Below are positions 15,618 to 23,989 of a stretch of 64,000 nucleotides of DNA, piece by piece (the first letter of the stretch is position 1; every line of letters begins with the position of its first letter). The translations under genes and the position numbers were made by a program. Source of the stretch: Saccharopolyspora erythraea (GTDB taxonomy: Bacteria > Actinomycetota > Actinomycetes > Mycobacteriales > Pseudonocardiaceae); contig NZ_CP054839.1 in NCBI RefSeq assembly GCF_018141105.1, positions 2,914,001 to 2,978,000 of the forward strand, in the 5' to 3' direction. The notes under the pieces were generated by a model that saw nothing but the letters and a program-made list of their open reading frames with translations, was not told the origin of the DNA and made no database searches.

Positions 15618-16996
15618 GGGACGAACGGGTAGCACCGAAGGGCTTGCCCAAGGAACAGGGGAGCCGGCGTAGCGGGAAGGTCTCCCGCTGGCACGCGGAC
15701 TGGACGAAGCGCAACGAGAAGCGCTCCGACTTCCGCCCCCAGGGTCGCAAGGAGGGCAGTGACTACAACCTCCACTACGTGGACATGGACGCCCCGTTGG
15801 AGGCCCAGATCGACTTCGACCGCCGGGTCCGCGAGATCGACGGTCGTGATCCGGACACGGGACGGCTCATGCCCGCCCCCGACTACCGCGAACGGTTCCG
15901 CGGTGCGCTCGTGACCGCGGCGGCCGGGGATGCGCTGGGCCGTGCGGTCGATGCCGGGGCGGTGTACGAGCTGCCCTGGTCGCCGGACCTGAAGCTGAAG
16001 GGTGACAAGGCGCTCACCGAGTACGTCCTGCGCAGCGCCGTGGGCGAGTCGTCCGCGGCCGCGCAGCTGATGGCCTTCACCATGGAAGGGCTGATCCGGC
16101 TGGGGGTTCGGGCTCGCGGGGAGTCAGGACAACCCACGCCCGTGATCCAGCACGCCCTCCAGCGCTGGCTCCACACCCAGCGCGTCCCCAAGGGGCACGG
16201 GTGGAACGTCACCGGTGGGCCGTACGCTGCCCACGCGCCGCAGCCCGACGGGTGGCTGGTGGGCACCGAGATGCTCTACCAGGACGGCGCAGCCGATCCG
16301 GCGACGGTTGCCGAGTTGGAGCGTTTCGCCCGCACCGGCGAGCTGTCGTCCTTGCCCCAGCCGGTGGCCCGAGCGCGAGGCGCCGCACTGTTGCCCAGGG
16401 TCGCGGGTCTGGCGGCGTGTTCGAACGACGCCGACGCGGCCTTCCTCGGCGCGTTGAACATCGCCGCGCTCACGCACAACAGCTCGGACGACTGCCTGGC
16501 GGCCGGTGCCCTCGCAGTGATCCTGCAACAGCAGATTCGCGACCAGCCGTTCTTCGACTGCGTCACCGCGGCCCAGGAGATGCTGCGGCGACGCCGCCAC
16601 GCCGAGCGGGTCCTGCGCAAGATCGACCTGGCGCTGACCATGAACCAGGAGTACTGGGTCCCCGCCTCGCGCCAGGACATGCGAAAGCCGTTCGGCGATG
16701 GCGGGAGCGACGGTGCCGAAGCGCTCGGGCTCGCCCTCTACTGCGCGATGGCCAGCGACTACGTGCGCGAGGCTTTGCAACTGGCCATGAACTACTCGGC
16801 GCACCGCTCGGTGGTGGGGGCTGTCTCCGGGCTGCTCATCGGTGCCGAGTGCGGAGTGCGGGCGATACCGGCCGACCTGCGTGCCGCTGCGCCGCTCGCC
16901 GACGTCGTCGACACCTTGGCCGAGGACGAGATCGCCGAGTACAGCACGAACCCGCCCCGCGACGAGTCGTGGTTCCGCCGGTACCCAGGGTGGTGA
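15614..16996 (+). CDS. ADP-ribosylglycohydrolase-fold protein lacking catalytic acids; candidate immunity protein
   Basis: 460 residues, GTG overlapping the toxin stop. After about 90 basic and polar residues the ADP-ribosylglycohydrolase fold begins: RGALVTAAAGDALGRAV (about 96-112), TMEGLIRLG, VIQHALQRWLHTQ, IAALTHNSSD, GLALYCAMASD, and NYSAHRSVVGAVSG (about 393-406). The family's magnesium ligands are missing. The usual TDDTQM site reads GESSAAAQL, and GDSDST reads AHRSVV. It should therefore be unable to remove ADP-ribose in the normal way. Its overlap with a toxin-like gene suggests immunity or scaffolding by binding. Earlier ATGs in the same frame fall inside the toxin gene. Confidence 0.7.
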   Translation: MRDERVAPKGLPKEQGSRRSGKVSRWHADWTKRNEKRSDFRPQGRKEGSDYNLHYVDMDAPLEAQIDFDRRVREIDGRDPDTGRLMPAPDYRERFRGALVTAAAGDALGRAVDAGAVYELPWSPDLKLKGDKALTEYVLRSAVGESSAAAQLMAFTMEGLIRLGVRARGESGQPTPVIQHALQRWLHTQRVPKGHGWNVTGGPYAAHAPQPDGWLVGTEMLYQDGAADPATVAELERFARTGELSSLPQPVARARGAALLPRVAGLAACSNDADAAFLGALNIAALTHNSSDDCLAAGALAVILQQQIRDQPFFDCVTAAQEMLRRRRHAERVLRKIDLALTMNQEYWVPASRQDMRKPFGDGGSDGAEALGLALYCAMASDYVREALQLAMNYSAHRSVVGAVSGLLIGAECGVRAIPADLRAAAPLADVVDTLAEDEIAEYSTNPPRDESWFRRYPGW

Positions 16997-17188
16997 CCGC
17001 GGCTCAGCGGTGGTCGGCGACCACGAGGTCGCTGACGACAGTGGGGCGGTCGCCCGGCCAACGCCCCGCCGTGTCTCAAATGTCCCGAGACCCAGGCTTC
17101 GCGCCGGCGCCTACCACCAGGGAAGCGGAGAAGGCCGGCGATGCCGTCGAGAAGGACGGCCCAGAAGGCAAAGCCTGAGCGCACAGCG

Positions 17189-17212
17189 GGGGCGAGCCGT
17201 AGGGCCCGCCCC
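17189..17212 (-). terminator. Hairpin terminator candidate after the serine hydrolase gene
   Basis: Arms at 17189-17198 and 17203-17212 pair over 10 bp with one mismatch and a 4-nt loop, 15 bp beyond the stop of the minus-strand hydrolase. No clear U-run follows. The 16997-17226 gap otherwise holds nothing I can support. Confidence 0.45.
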
Positions 17213-17226
17213 AACCGGCAACAGTC

Positions 17227-18459
17227 TCAGTCCACCAAAGCCTGGTACACGAGCTGGTGGAGCTGGGGCCGGATGGGGTGGGTGCTGGAAGGCAGGAGCT
17301 GGGTCAGGAACAGCACGGTGAGCTCCTCTGCCGGGTCGACCCAGAAGGCGGTGCTGGCGGCTCCGCCCCACGAGAACTCGCCGGCCGACGACAGCACCTT
17401 GGCCGCCGCCGGGTCGTCGATCACGGCGAAGCCGAGGCCGAAGCCCTTGCCCGCGTTGGCGACCTCCGAGAACGAGCCGAGGGCCATGGACTCCAGGTCG
17501 GCACCGCCCGGCAGGTGGTTGCGGGTCATGTACCGCAGGGTGCGGCTGCCGATCACGCGGGCGCCGTCGAGTTCGCCGCCGCGCAGCAGCATCTGCTGGA
17601 AGCGGTGGTAGTCGCGCGCCGTGGAGACCAGGCCCTGTCCGCCCGCCAGTACCCGCGGGAGCGTCGAGCCCACGCGGCCGAACCTGTCGTTGCGCACCGG
17701 GCCGCCCGCCGCGTCGGCGGTGTAGAGCGCCGCCAGCCGCTCCGTCTCCGACTCGGGCACGCTGAAACCGGTGTCGTGCATGCCCAGCGGTTCCAGGATG
17801 CGGCTGCGGAAGAACTCGTCCAGCGACTGCCCGGAGGCGACCTCGACCACGCGGCCCAGCACGTCGGTGGACACGCCGTAGTTCCACGCCTGGCCGGGGT
17901 CGAACAGCAGGGGCATCGACGCCCACTCGTCGCAGCAGCCCGCCAGGTCGAGCGCGGGCGGGCTGCCCCACTCGAAACCGCCGTCCCGGTACATCTGGTC
18001 GACCGGGTGCAGGTTGTGGAAGCCGTAGGTCAGCCCGGAGGTGTGGGTGAGCAGGTGCCAGACCAGCATCGGCGCGGTCGCGGGCCGGGTTTCCGGCTTG
18101 CGCGCGGGACCGCCCAGGTAGACCTGCTGCTCGGCGAAGGAAGGGATGAACGCGCTGACCGGATCGGTGAGCTCGAAGGCGCCTTCCTCGTAGAGCATCA
18201 TCGCCGCGAGCGAGGTGACCGGCTTGGTCATCGAGTAGATGCGGAACAGGGTGTCGGTCTCGACCGGGAGCCCGGCCTCCATGTCGCGCTTGCCCTGCGT
18301 GGCCAGGTGCACGATCTTGCCGCTCCGGGCGACCAGCACCAGGTAACCCGGCAGCTTGCCCTCGTCGACATAGCGGGCGAAGTGGCGGTCGATGCGCTTG
18401 AGCCGGGCGGCGTCGAACCCCAGCTCAGCGGGTTCGGCCTCGACGTGCAGTGGGCTCAC
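17227..18459 (-). CDS. Serine hydrolase of the class C beta-lactamase / esterase family
   Basis: 410 residues from GTG 18459, chosen because AGGAGG lies 7 bp upstream; a GTG at 18483 lacks this. The active-site SxxK is SMTK (Ser76, Lys79) within FRIYSMTKPVTSLAAMML. The second motif region is WNYGVSTDVLG, and GGQGLVSTARDYHRF is typical of the family. There is no signal peptide, so a cytoplasmic esterase or D-aminopeptidase-like role is more likely than antibiotic resistance. Substrate unknown. Divergent from the nucleotidyltransferase gene. Confidence 0.87.
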   Translation of the reverse strand: MSPLHVEAEPAELGFDAARLKRIDRHFARYVDEGKLPGYLVLVARSGKIVHLATQGKRDMEAGLPVETDTLFRIYSMTKPVTSLAAMMLYEEGAFELTDPVSAFIPSFAEQQVYLGGPARKPETRPATAPMLVWHLLTHTSGLTYGFHNLHPVDQMYRDGGFEWGSPPALDLAGCCDEWASMPLLFDPGQAWNYGVSTDVLGRVVEVASGQSLDEFFRSRILEPLGMHDTGFSVPESETERLAALYTADAAGGPVRNDRFGRVGSTLPRVLAGGQGLVSTARDYHRFQQMLLRGGELDGARVIGSRTLRYMTRNHLPGGADLESMALGSFSEVANAGKGFGLGFAVIDDPAAAKVLSSAGEFSWGGAASTAFWVDPAEELTVLFLTQLLPSSTHPIRPQLHQLVYQALVD

Positions 18460-18531
18460 GGCAGTCCTCCTCGCAGACGGCACCGCGCTCCTTTCTACCT
18501 TCAGCGCGAGCGCCGTCGCCAGACCGACCGG

Positions 18532-18537
18532 TACGCT
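18532..18537 (+). promoter_or_regulatory. -10-like TACGCT, 8 nt before the nucleotidyltransferase GTG
   Basis: TACGCT fits TAxxxT and is placed so that transcription would begin at or next to the start codon at 18546. No Shine-Dalgarno sequence is visible, so the transcript is probably leaderless. Confidence 0.45.
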
Positions 18538-18545
18538 CTTGCCCC

Positions 18546-19310
18546 GTGGACCTAGGAGACGACGAATTCCGCGACCACATCGCAGACACCCTGGCCGGTC
18601 TGCCCGGTGTGGAGGCGGTCGCGCTGGGCGGTTCCCGGGCCAGCGGAACCCACCGCGCGGACAGTGACTGGGACTTCGCGATCTACTACCGCGGCGAGTT
18701 CGACCCGCAGGACCTGCGCGCCGTCGGCTGGCCGGGCGAGATCTCGCCGATCGGCGGCTGGGGCGGCGGGGTCTTCAACGGCGGTGCGTGGCTGGAAGTC
18801 GACTGCAGGCAGATCGACGTGCACTACCGCGACCTCGACGACGTCGAGCACCAGCTCGCCGAGGCGCGGGCCGGGCGCTTCCACGTCGAGTCGCTGATGT
18901 TCCACCTCGCGGGAATTCCGAGCTACCTGGTGGCGGCCGAACTCGCCATCAACCGGACACTGCGCGGCGAACTGGAGAAACCGGAGTATCCGGACGCGCT
19001 GCGCAAGGCGGCCGCGCCGCGCTGGTGGGACTCGGCGCAGCTCACGCTGGGCTACGCCCGGGCCGCGTATGCCGAGCACGGGCACCTCGCCGAGACGGTG
19101 GGCGCCATCGGGCAGGCGGCGTGCCAGGCCGCGCACGCGGCGCTGGCCGACCGGGGCGAGTGGATCACCAACGAGAAGAAGCTGCTGGAGCGCGCCGGAC
19201 TCCGCGAGGTCGACGGCCTGGTGGCGGGCGTGACCACCGAGCCGGAGTCGCTGACCAAGGCGGTCGACGACGCCCTGGAGCTGTTCAACGACGTGGTCGC
19301 CGCGGACTAA
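18546..19310 (+). CDS. Nucleotidyltransferase-domain protein (MNT/KNT-like)
   Basis: 254 residues, GTG start. The polymerase-beta-type signature GGSRASGTHRADSDWDFAIYY (residues about 27-46) has the GS motif and paired aspartates; a third acid is likely in LEVDCRQIDVHYRD. The C-terminal half is helical, as in kanamycin nucleotidyltransferase-like proteins. It could transfer a nucleotide to a small molecule or be a MNT-type antitoxin enzyme, but no HEPN partner lies nearby. Stand-alone gene, ended by a hairpin at 19479-19506. Confidence 0.8.
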   Translation: MDLGDDEFRDHIADTLAGLPGVEAVALGGSRASGTHRADSDWDFAIYYRGEFDPQDLRAVGWPGEISPIGGWGGGVFNGGAWLEVDCRQIDVHYRDLDDVEHQLAEARAGRFHVESLMFHLAGIPSYLVAAELAINRTLRGELEKPEYPDALRKAAAPRWWDSAQLTLGYARAAYAEHGHLAETVGAIGQAACQAAHAALADRGEWITNEKKLLERAGLREVDGLVAGVTTEPESLTKAVDDALELFNDVVAAD

Positions 19311-19320
19311 GCACTCGGAA

Positions 19321-19450
19321 ACGCCGCCGGACTTGGCGCCCGGAGACGCCGGAACACCGGCGGACTCGACGCCCGGAGACGCCGCGGGTTGGGCGCCTGA
19401 AGTCATCGCGGGCTTGGCGCGCGGAACCACCGCCGGCAAGGCGCCCGAAA
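19321..19450. repeat. Imperfect tandem repeat, about 24 bp, five units
   Basis: Units start at 19321, 19346, 19379, 19403 and 19427. Each is built around an acgccg-cgg core followed by ttggcgcccgga; the second is longer (33 bp). The array fills the first part of the 363-bp gap 19311-19673. Multiples of 24 keep all frames open, but no start or ribosome-binding site makes it a convincing gene. The rest of the gap holds a terminator hairpin and the MoxR promoter. Confidence 0.6.
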
Positions 19451-19478
19451 ACGCTGACCCCGGGTACGGCGAAAGGGG

Positions 19479-19506
19479 CTTTTGGGCTGAAACAGCGGCC
19501 CAAAAG
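19479..19506 (+). terminator. Hairpin terminator after the nucleotidyltransferase gene
   Basis: CTTTTGGGC (19479-19487) pairs perfectly with GCCCAAAAG (19498-19506) across a 10-nt loop. The A/U-rich stem base resembles a bidirectional terminator. It lies 170 bp beyond the upstream stop. Confidence 0.55.
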
Positions 19507-19660
19507 CAAAAGACTCAAGGGCGCCACGGCGCTCCCGCCGGCACCCGGAGTCCACTACGCACTGTCGCGGTCGTTCGTCGCTGGTCGCGCAGCGTTGCCG
19601 GGCCGCTTCCGCTGTCCTGAAATCCTTTCGCCGACGGCGGCGTCAGCTCGCTCTGAGAGG

Positions 19661-19666
19661 TAGCGT
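19661..19666 (+). promoter_or_regulatory. -10-like TAGCGT, 7 nt before the MoxR-type GTG
   Basis: TAGCGT followed by seven bases and GTG at 19674, with no Shine-Dalgarno sequence. A leaderless start is likely. Confidence 0.45.
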
Positions 19667-19673
19667 CGGGTGG

Positions 19674-21080
19674 GTGACGAGCATCCCGACCCCACCCCCG
19701 GGCCTCCCGCGAACCGCGGGGGAGCTGCGCTCCAGCGGCCACCTCCCGCGCAGCGTCAAGGCGGAGGCGCGCGGCAACCTGCTGACCGCGCTGCGCTCGG
19801 GGCGCACGATCTGGCCCGGAATCGTCGGGTTCGACCAGACCGTGCTGCCGCAGTTGGAACGCGCCCTGATCGCGGGCCACGACGTGGTGCTGCTCGGCGA
19901 GCGCGGGCAGGGCAAGACCCGGCTGCTGCGCGGCCTCAGCGAGCTGCTCGACGAATGGGCCCCGGTGATCGAGGGCTCCGAGCTGGACGAGCACCCGCTG
20001 GAGCCGATCACCCCGGTGTCGCTGCGGCGCGCCGCCGAGGAGGGCGACGACCTGCCGGTGACGTGGCGCCACCGCAGCGAGCGCTACTCCGAGAAGCTGG
20101 CCACACCCGACACCGCGGTCGGCGACCTCATCGGTGACGTCGACCCGGTCAAGGTCGCCGAAGGGCGGTCGCTGGGCGACCCGGAGACGATCCACTTCGG
20201 ACTCGTGCCCCGCGCGCACCGCGGCATCGTCACCATCAACGAGCTGCCCGACCTGGCCGAGCGCATCCAGGTCGCGCTGCTGAACGTGATGGAGGAGCGT
20301 GACATCCAGATCCGCGGCTACAGCCTGCGGCTGCCGCTGGACGTGCTGCTCGTGGCCACCGCCAACCCCGAGGACTACACCAACCGGGGACGCATCATCA
20401 CGCCGCTGAAGGACCGCTTCGGCGCCGAGATCCGCACCCACTACCCGCTGGAGCTGGAGGACGAGATCTCGCTGGTCCGCCAGGAGGCGGTGCTCGAGGC
20501 CGAGGTCGGCGACCACCTGCTGGAGGTGCTGGCGCGCTTCGTCGGCCACCTGCGGGAGTCCCCGGCCGTCGACCAGCGCTCCGGTGTCTCCGCCCGGTTC
20601 GCCATCGCCGCCGCCGAGACCGTCTCCGCCGCCGCGGTGCACCGCGGCGCGCTCATCGGCGAGGAGCCCGCGGTGGCCCGGCCGGTGGACCTCGACGCCG
20701 TGCCCTCGGTGCTGCGCGGCAAGATCGAGTTCGAGGCCGGCGAGGAGGGTCGGGAGGACGAGCTGCTCGGCTACCTGCTGCGCCGCTCGGTCGCCGACAC
20801 CGCGCGCTCCGCGTTCGCCGGGCTCGACCTGCAGTCGCTGGCCGACACCGTCGTCGACGGGCACCAAGTTGCCACCGGAGAGCGGATCGCGGCCCGCGAC
20901 GTGCTCACCGCGCTGCCGGAGCTGCCGGTCCTGCACCAGGTCGCCGAGCGCCTGGACGTGCGCGCCGGCGACCCGCCGGGCCGCATCGCCAGCGCCGTCG
21001 AGCTGGCGCTGGAGTCGCTGTACCTGTCCAAGCGGCTGAGCAAGGACGTCGAGGACGACAGGTCGGTGTACGGGCGATGA
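19674..21080 (+). CDS. MoxR-type AAA+ ATPase (magnesium-chelatase-like)
   Basis: 468 residues, GTG start. Walker A is GERGQGKTRLL (about residue 74). The Walker B/sensor region is GIVTINELPDLAERIQVALLNVMEERDIQIRG in pieces, with sensor 1 in ATANPEDYTNRGRIITPLKDRFGAEI. A helical lid domain follows. MoxR ATPases work with von Willebrand factor A proteins as chaperones or metal-insertion machines. The gene overlaps the VWA gene downstream by ATGA, giving the classic two-gene unit. The client is unknown; no chelatase or dehydrogenase substrate gene is adjacent. Confidence 0.88.
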   Translation: MTSIPTPPPGLPRTAGELRSSGHLPRSVKAEARGNLLTALRSGRTIWPGIVGFDQTVLPQLERALIAGHDVVLLGERGQGKTRLLRGLSELLDEWAPVIEGSELDEHPLEPITPVSLRRAAEEGDDLPVTWRHRSERYSEKLATPDTAVGDLIGDVDPVKVAEGRSLGDPETIHFGLVPRAHRGIVTINELPDLAERIQVALLNVMEERDIQIRGYSLRLPLDVLLVATANPEDYTNRGRIITPLKDRFGAEIRTHYPLELEDEISLVRQEAVLEAEVGDHLLEVLARFVGHLRESPAVDQRSGVSARFAIAAAETVSAAAVHRGALIGEEPAVARPVDLDAVPSVLRGKIEFEAGEEGREDELLGYLLRRSVADTARSAFAGLDLQSLADTVVDGHQVATGERIAARDVLTALPELPVLHQVAERLDVRAGDPPGRIASAVELALESLYLSKRLSKDVEDDRSVYGR

Positions 21081-23035
21081 GCCGTCCGCCTCGCCGCTAC
21101 AGCTACCGCGCCTGGCACGGGGGCGCCGATCCGCTGGAACCACCGGTGGACCTGCGTTCCGCGCTCGACGCGATCGGCCGCGAGGTGATGGAGGGCGCGT
21201 CGCCCCGCTCGGCGCTGGAAGAGCTGCTGCGCACCGGAACGCGCGAGACCAGCGGACTGGACGAGCTGACGCGGCGGCTGTGGCAGCGCCGCAGCGAGTT
21301 GCAGCGCAGGCACAACCTCGACGGCACGCTCAACGAGGTCCGCAGGCTGCTCGACCGCGCGGTCTCCCAGGAGCGCCAGGCGCTTTCGGCCGAGCGTAGC
21401 GAGGACGCGCGCTTCCGCGAGATGCAGATGGACGCGCTGCCCACCGACACCGCCGGCGCGGTTTCGGAGCTGTCGCAGTACGACTGGCGTTCGCAGGACG
21501 CGCGGGAGACGTTCGAGGAGATCCGCAACCTGCTCGGCAGCGAACTCCTCGAACAGCGCTTCCAGGGCATGAAGCAGGCGCTGGAGCAGACCACGCCCGA
21601 GGACGTCGAACGCGTCCGCCGGATGCTCGACGACCTCAACGACCTGCTCGCCGCGCACGCCCGCGGTGACGACACCCGCGAGCAGTTCGAGCGGTTCATG
21701 GCCGAGCACGGCGAGTTCTTCCCCGAGCAGCCCCGCAACGTCGACGAGCTGATCGACGCGCTCGCGGAGCGTTCCGCTGCCGCGCAACGGATGCTGAACT
21801 CGATGAGCGAGCAGCAGCGCGCAGAACTCGCGCAGCTTTCGCAGCAGGCTTTCGGCGATCCGCGCATCGGGCAGGCGCTGCAGCAGATGGACGCCCAGCT
21901 TCGAGGTCTGCGCCCGGGGGAGAACTGGTCCGGCCGGGCCCGGTTCCGGGGTGACGAACCGCTGGGGCTCGGCGAGGCGACCGCCGCGATGGCCGAACTC
22001 GGCGAGCTGGACCGGCTCGCCGAACAGCTCGGCCAGTCCTATCCGGGCGCGCGGCTGGAGGACATCGACCTGGAGGCGCTGGAACGCCAGCTCGGGCCGC
22101 AGGCCGTCGTGGACGCGCAACGGCTGTCGGAGATCGAGCGGCAGTTGCGCCAGCACGGGATGCTGGAGCGCGCCTCCGACGGCAGCCTGCGCCTGACCCC
22201 GCGCGCGATGCGCAGGCTCGGGGAAACCGCGCTGCGGTCGGTGATTTCCGGCCTCCGGTCGCGGCGCGGGGAACGCGACACGGATCGGGCAGGTGCGGCG
22301 GGGGAGCCGACCGGGACGACGCGGCCATGGGAGTTCGGCGACTCCGAGCCGTGGGACTCCGGCAGGACGGTGCGCAACGCCGTGTTGCGCCGCGCGGCCG
22401 AAGGCCCGTCGTCGCCGATGCTGGACATCGCCGACCTCGAGGTGGCAGAGACCGAACAGCGCTCGCGGGCGGCGGTCGCGCTGTGCGTGGACACGTCGTG
22501 GTCGATGGTGCAGGACGGGCGATGGGTGCCGATGAAGCGCACGGCGCTCGCGCTGCACCACCTCGTCGCCACACGCTACCGCTCGGATGCGTTGCAACTG
22601 GTGACTTTCGGGCGTTACGCGTCCACTGTGGATGTCGGTGAACTGGCGGCACTGGAGGGGACCTGGGAGCAGGGCACCAACCTCCACCACGCCCTGCTGC
22701 TGGCGGGTCGGCACCTGCGGCGGAACCCCGACGCGCAGCCGGTGGTGCTCGTGGTGACCGACGGCGAACCCACAGCACACCTGGAACCCGACGGCGAGGC
22801 CGTTTTCCAGTACCCGCCCACGCCGCGCACCCTGTCGGCGACATTGTCCGAAGTGGACTCGCTCAGCAGGCTGGGCGCGTCGCTGAGCGTCTTCATGCTC
22901 GGCGACGACCCGAGGCTGGAGGCGTTCGTGGACATCGTCGCCCGCCGGGGCGGGGGTCGCGTGGTGGCTCCGACCCCCGACGGCCTCGGCGCCGCCGTCG
23001 TCGGCGACTACCTGCGCAGCAAGCGCCGCCGCTAG
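21077..23035 (+). CDS. VWA-domain protein partnered with the MoxR ATPase
   Basis: 652 residues, ATG in an ATGA overlap. The N-terminal two thirds are charged and helical, rich in Arg, Glu and Gln, with likely coiled coils. The C-terminal VWA domain (about residues 455-640) has a complete MIDAS metal site: DTSWSM (DxSxS), Thr in GTNLHHALL, and Asp in VVTDGEPT. It probably bridges a client protein to the ATPase. The pairing resembles CoxD/CoxE-type or MoxR-VWA chaperones. No membrane helix or signal peptide, so cytoplasmic. Confidence 0.88.
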   Translation: MSRPPRRYSYRAWHGGADPLEPPVDLRSALDAIGREVMEGASPRSALEELLRTGTRETSGLDELTRRLWQRRSELQRRHNLDGTLNEVRRLLDRAVSQERQALSAERSEDARFREMQMDALPTDTAGAVSELSQYDWRSQDARETFEEIRNLLGSELLEQRFQGMKQALEQTTPEDVERVRRMLDDLNDLLAAHARGDDTREQFERFMAEHGEFFPEQPRNVDELIDALAERSAAAQRMLNSMSEQQRAELAQLSQQAFGDPRIGQALQQMDAQLRGLRPGENWSGRARFRGDEPLGLGEATAAMAELGELDRLAEQLGQSYPGARLEDIDLEALERQLGPQAVVDAQRLSEIERQLRQHGMLERASDGSLRLTPRAMRRLGETALRSVISGLRSRRGERDTDRAGAAGEPTGTTRPWEFGDSEPWDSGRTVRNAVLRRAAEGPSSPMLDIADLEVAETEQRSRAAVALCVDTSWSMVQDGRWVPMKRTALALHHLVATRYRSDALQLVTFGRYASTVDVGELAALEGTWEQGTNLHHALLLAGRHLRRNPDAQPVVLVVTDGEPTAHLEPDGEAVFQYPPTPRTLSATLSEVDSLSRLGASLSVFMLGDDPRLEAFVDIVARRGGGRVVAPTPDGLGAAVVGDYLRSKRRR

Positions 23036-23133
23036 TTCTCCGCGCGGCGAGACCGGTTGCTGTCGGTGGACCTGGTTCGTGGTCGATCGCGCTGCTAGCC
23101 TCTGCCGTTGACTGAGGGGAGCGCGAAAAGCGC

Positions 23134-23544
23134 ATGGCAGCGACAACGTTTCGCATCGGTGGGGATCCGGAAGTGCGGCGGCTCGGATTCGGAGCCATGC
23201 AGTTGCCCACCGAGGCGGGCGCCGCCAGCGAGACATCGCTGCTCGACCGCGAGCACGAGCCCGTGCTCGCGGCCTGCGAGGAGGCGGGGATCGCGTTCCT
23301 GCCGTGGCGTCCTGTCGCCTGGGGAGAATCCGGAGCGAGGGCCGAGGTCGCCGCCGTGGCGGCCGAGCTCGATGCCACGCCCACGCAGGTCGCGCTCGCC
23401 TGGCTCCTCGACCACTCGCCGGTCGTGCTCCCGATCCCGGGCACCGCTCGGGTCGACCACCTGGAGGAGAACCTCGCTGCCGAACGTCTTCAGCTGAGCC
23501 GAGCCCACCGCGATCGACTCGACCGGCTTGCCGGCCCGGCATAG
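23134..23544 (+). pseudogene. Aldo/keto reductase with large internal in-frame deletion
   Basis: 136 residues instead of about 280-330. The first 25 residues match the start of an aldo/keto reductase (PEVRRLGFGAMQLPTE), after which the sequence jumps to the last third (AGIAFLPWRPVA, then TPTQVALAWLLDHSPVVLPIPGT and the C-terminal helices). The barrel strands bearing the catalytic Asp, Tyr, Lys and His are absent, while the frame is intact. An internal deletion of about 450-500 bp explains this. If made, the protein cannot be a working reductase. Confidence 0.7.
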
Positions 23545-23566
23545 GACACGCCCTCGTCCCGTTCCG

Positions 23567-23845
23567 CTAGGGCCAGACCAGCCGTACGTCGGCGCAGCGG
23601 GAAAAGAACCGCGCCGCGCGGTCGGCGGAGCGGAACGAACCACGGTTGCGCCCGTCGAGCGCGAGCACCTCGGCGCGGTCGTCGAACGACAGCCCCCACG
23701 CGAACACCTCGCCTGCGACCTCGCCCTCGGTGTCGTCGCGTTCCAGCTCGCAGAGCGCGAACAACCTGGGCGCGCAACGGATCTGCGACTCCAGGACGGC
23801 GAACTCGTCGGGCCTGGGCGTCCAGTCGGCGACGTCTCCGGACAT
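23567..23845 (-). CDS. Hypothetical 92-residue protein
   Basis: A complete small ORF starting MSGDVADWTPRPDEFAVLE, with codon use like its neighbours. It contains two cysteines and a Trp-rich pattern, no membrane helix and no motif I recognise. It reads as one small alpha/beta domain. The start is preceded by AGGAGG-like bases (complement of 23850-23856). Unknown function; convergent with the broken reductase. Confidence 0.5.
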   Translation of the reverse strand: MSGDVADWTPRPDEFAVLESQIRCAPRLFALCELERDDTEGEVAGEVFAWGLSFDDRAEVLALDGRNRGSFRSADRAARFFSRCADVRLVWP

Positions 23846-23889
23846 TGAAACCTCCTAGCTGAATCGATCTCTGCGTCGCCGAAACTAGC

Positions 23890-23915
23890 GCGATACGTAT
23901 CGGGTCCGGTATCGC
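23890..23915. promoter_or_regulatory. Inverted repeats upstream of the HTH regulator
   Basis: CGATACGTATCG (23891-23902) is a perfect 12-bp palindrome, and GCGATAC/GTATCGC (23890-23896, 23909-23915) form an overlapping wider pair. They lie about 75-100 bp before the regulator start, between divergent genes. Likely operator or promoter region. Confidence 0.35.
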
Positions 23916-23989
23916 TCAATAGGCTGGTGTGACCGTCCGTGTTCGTCCCTGGAACCATGCGTGATGGCCGAGACCGAGGAGGTGTCCTG

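Noticed and set aside
16997-17226. Minus-strand frames that read like protein tails (for example one ending SDLVVADHR)
   Set aside because: Short, without starts or ribosome-binding sites, and no family recognised. A remnant cannot be excluded.
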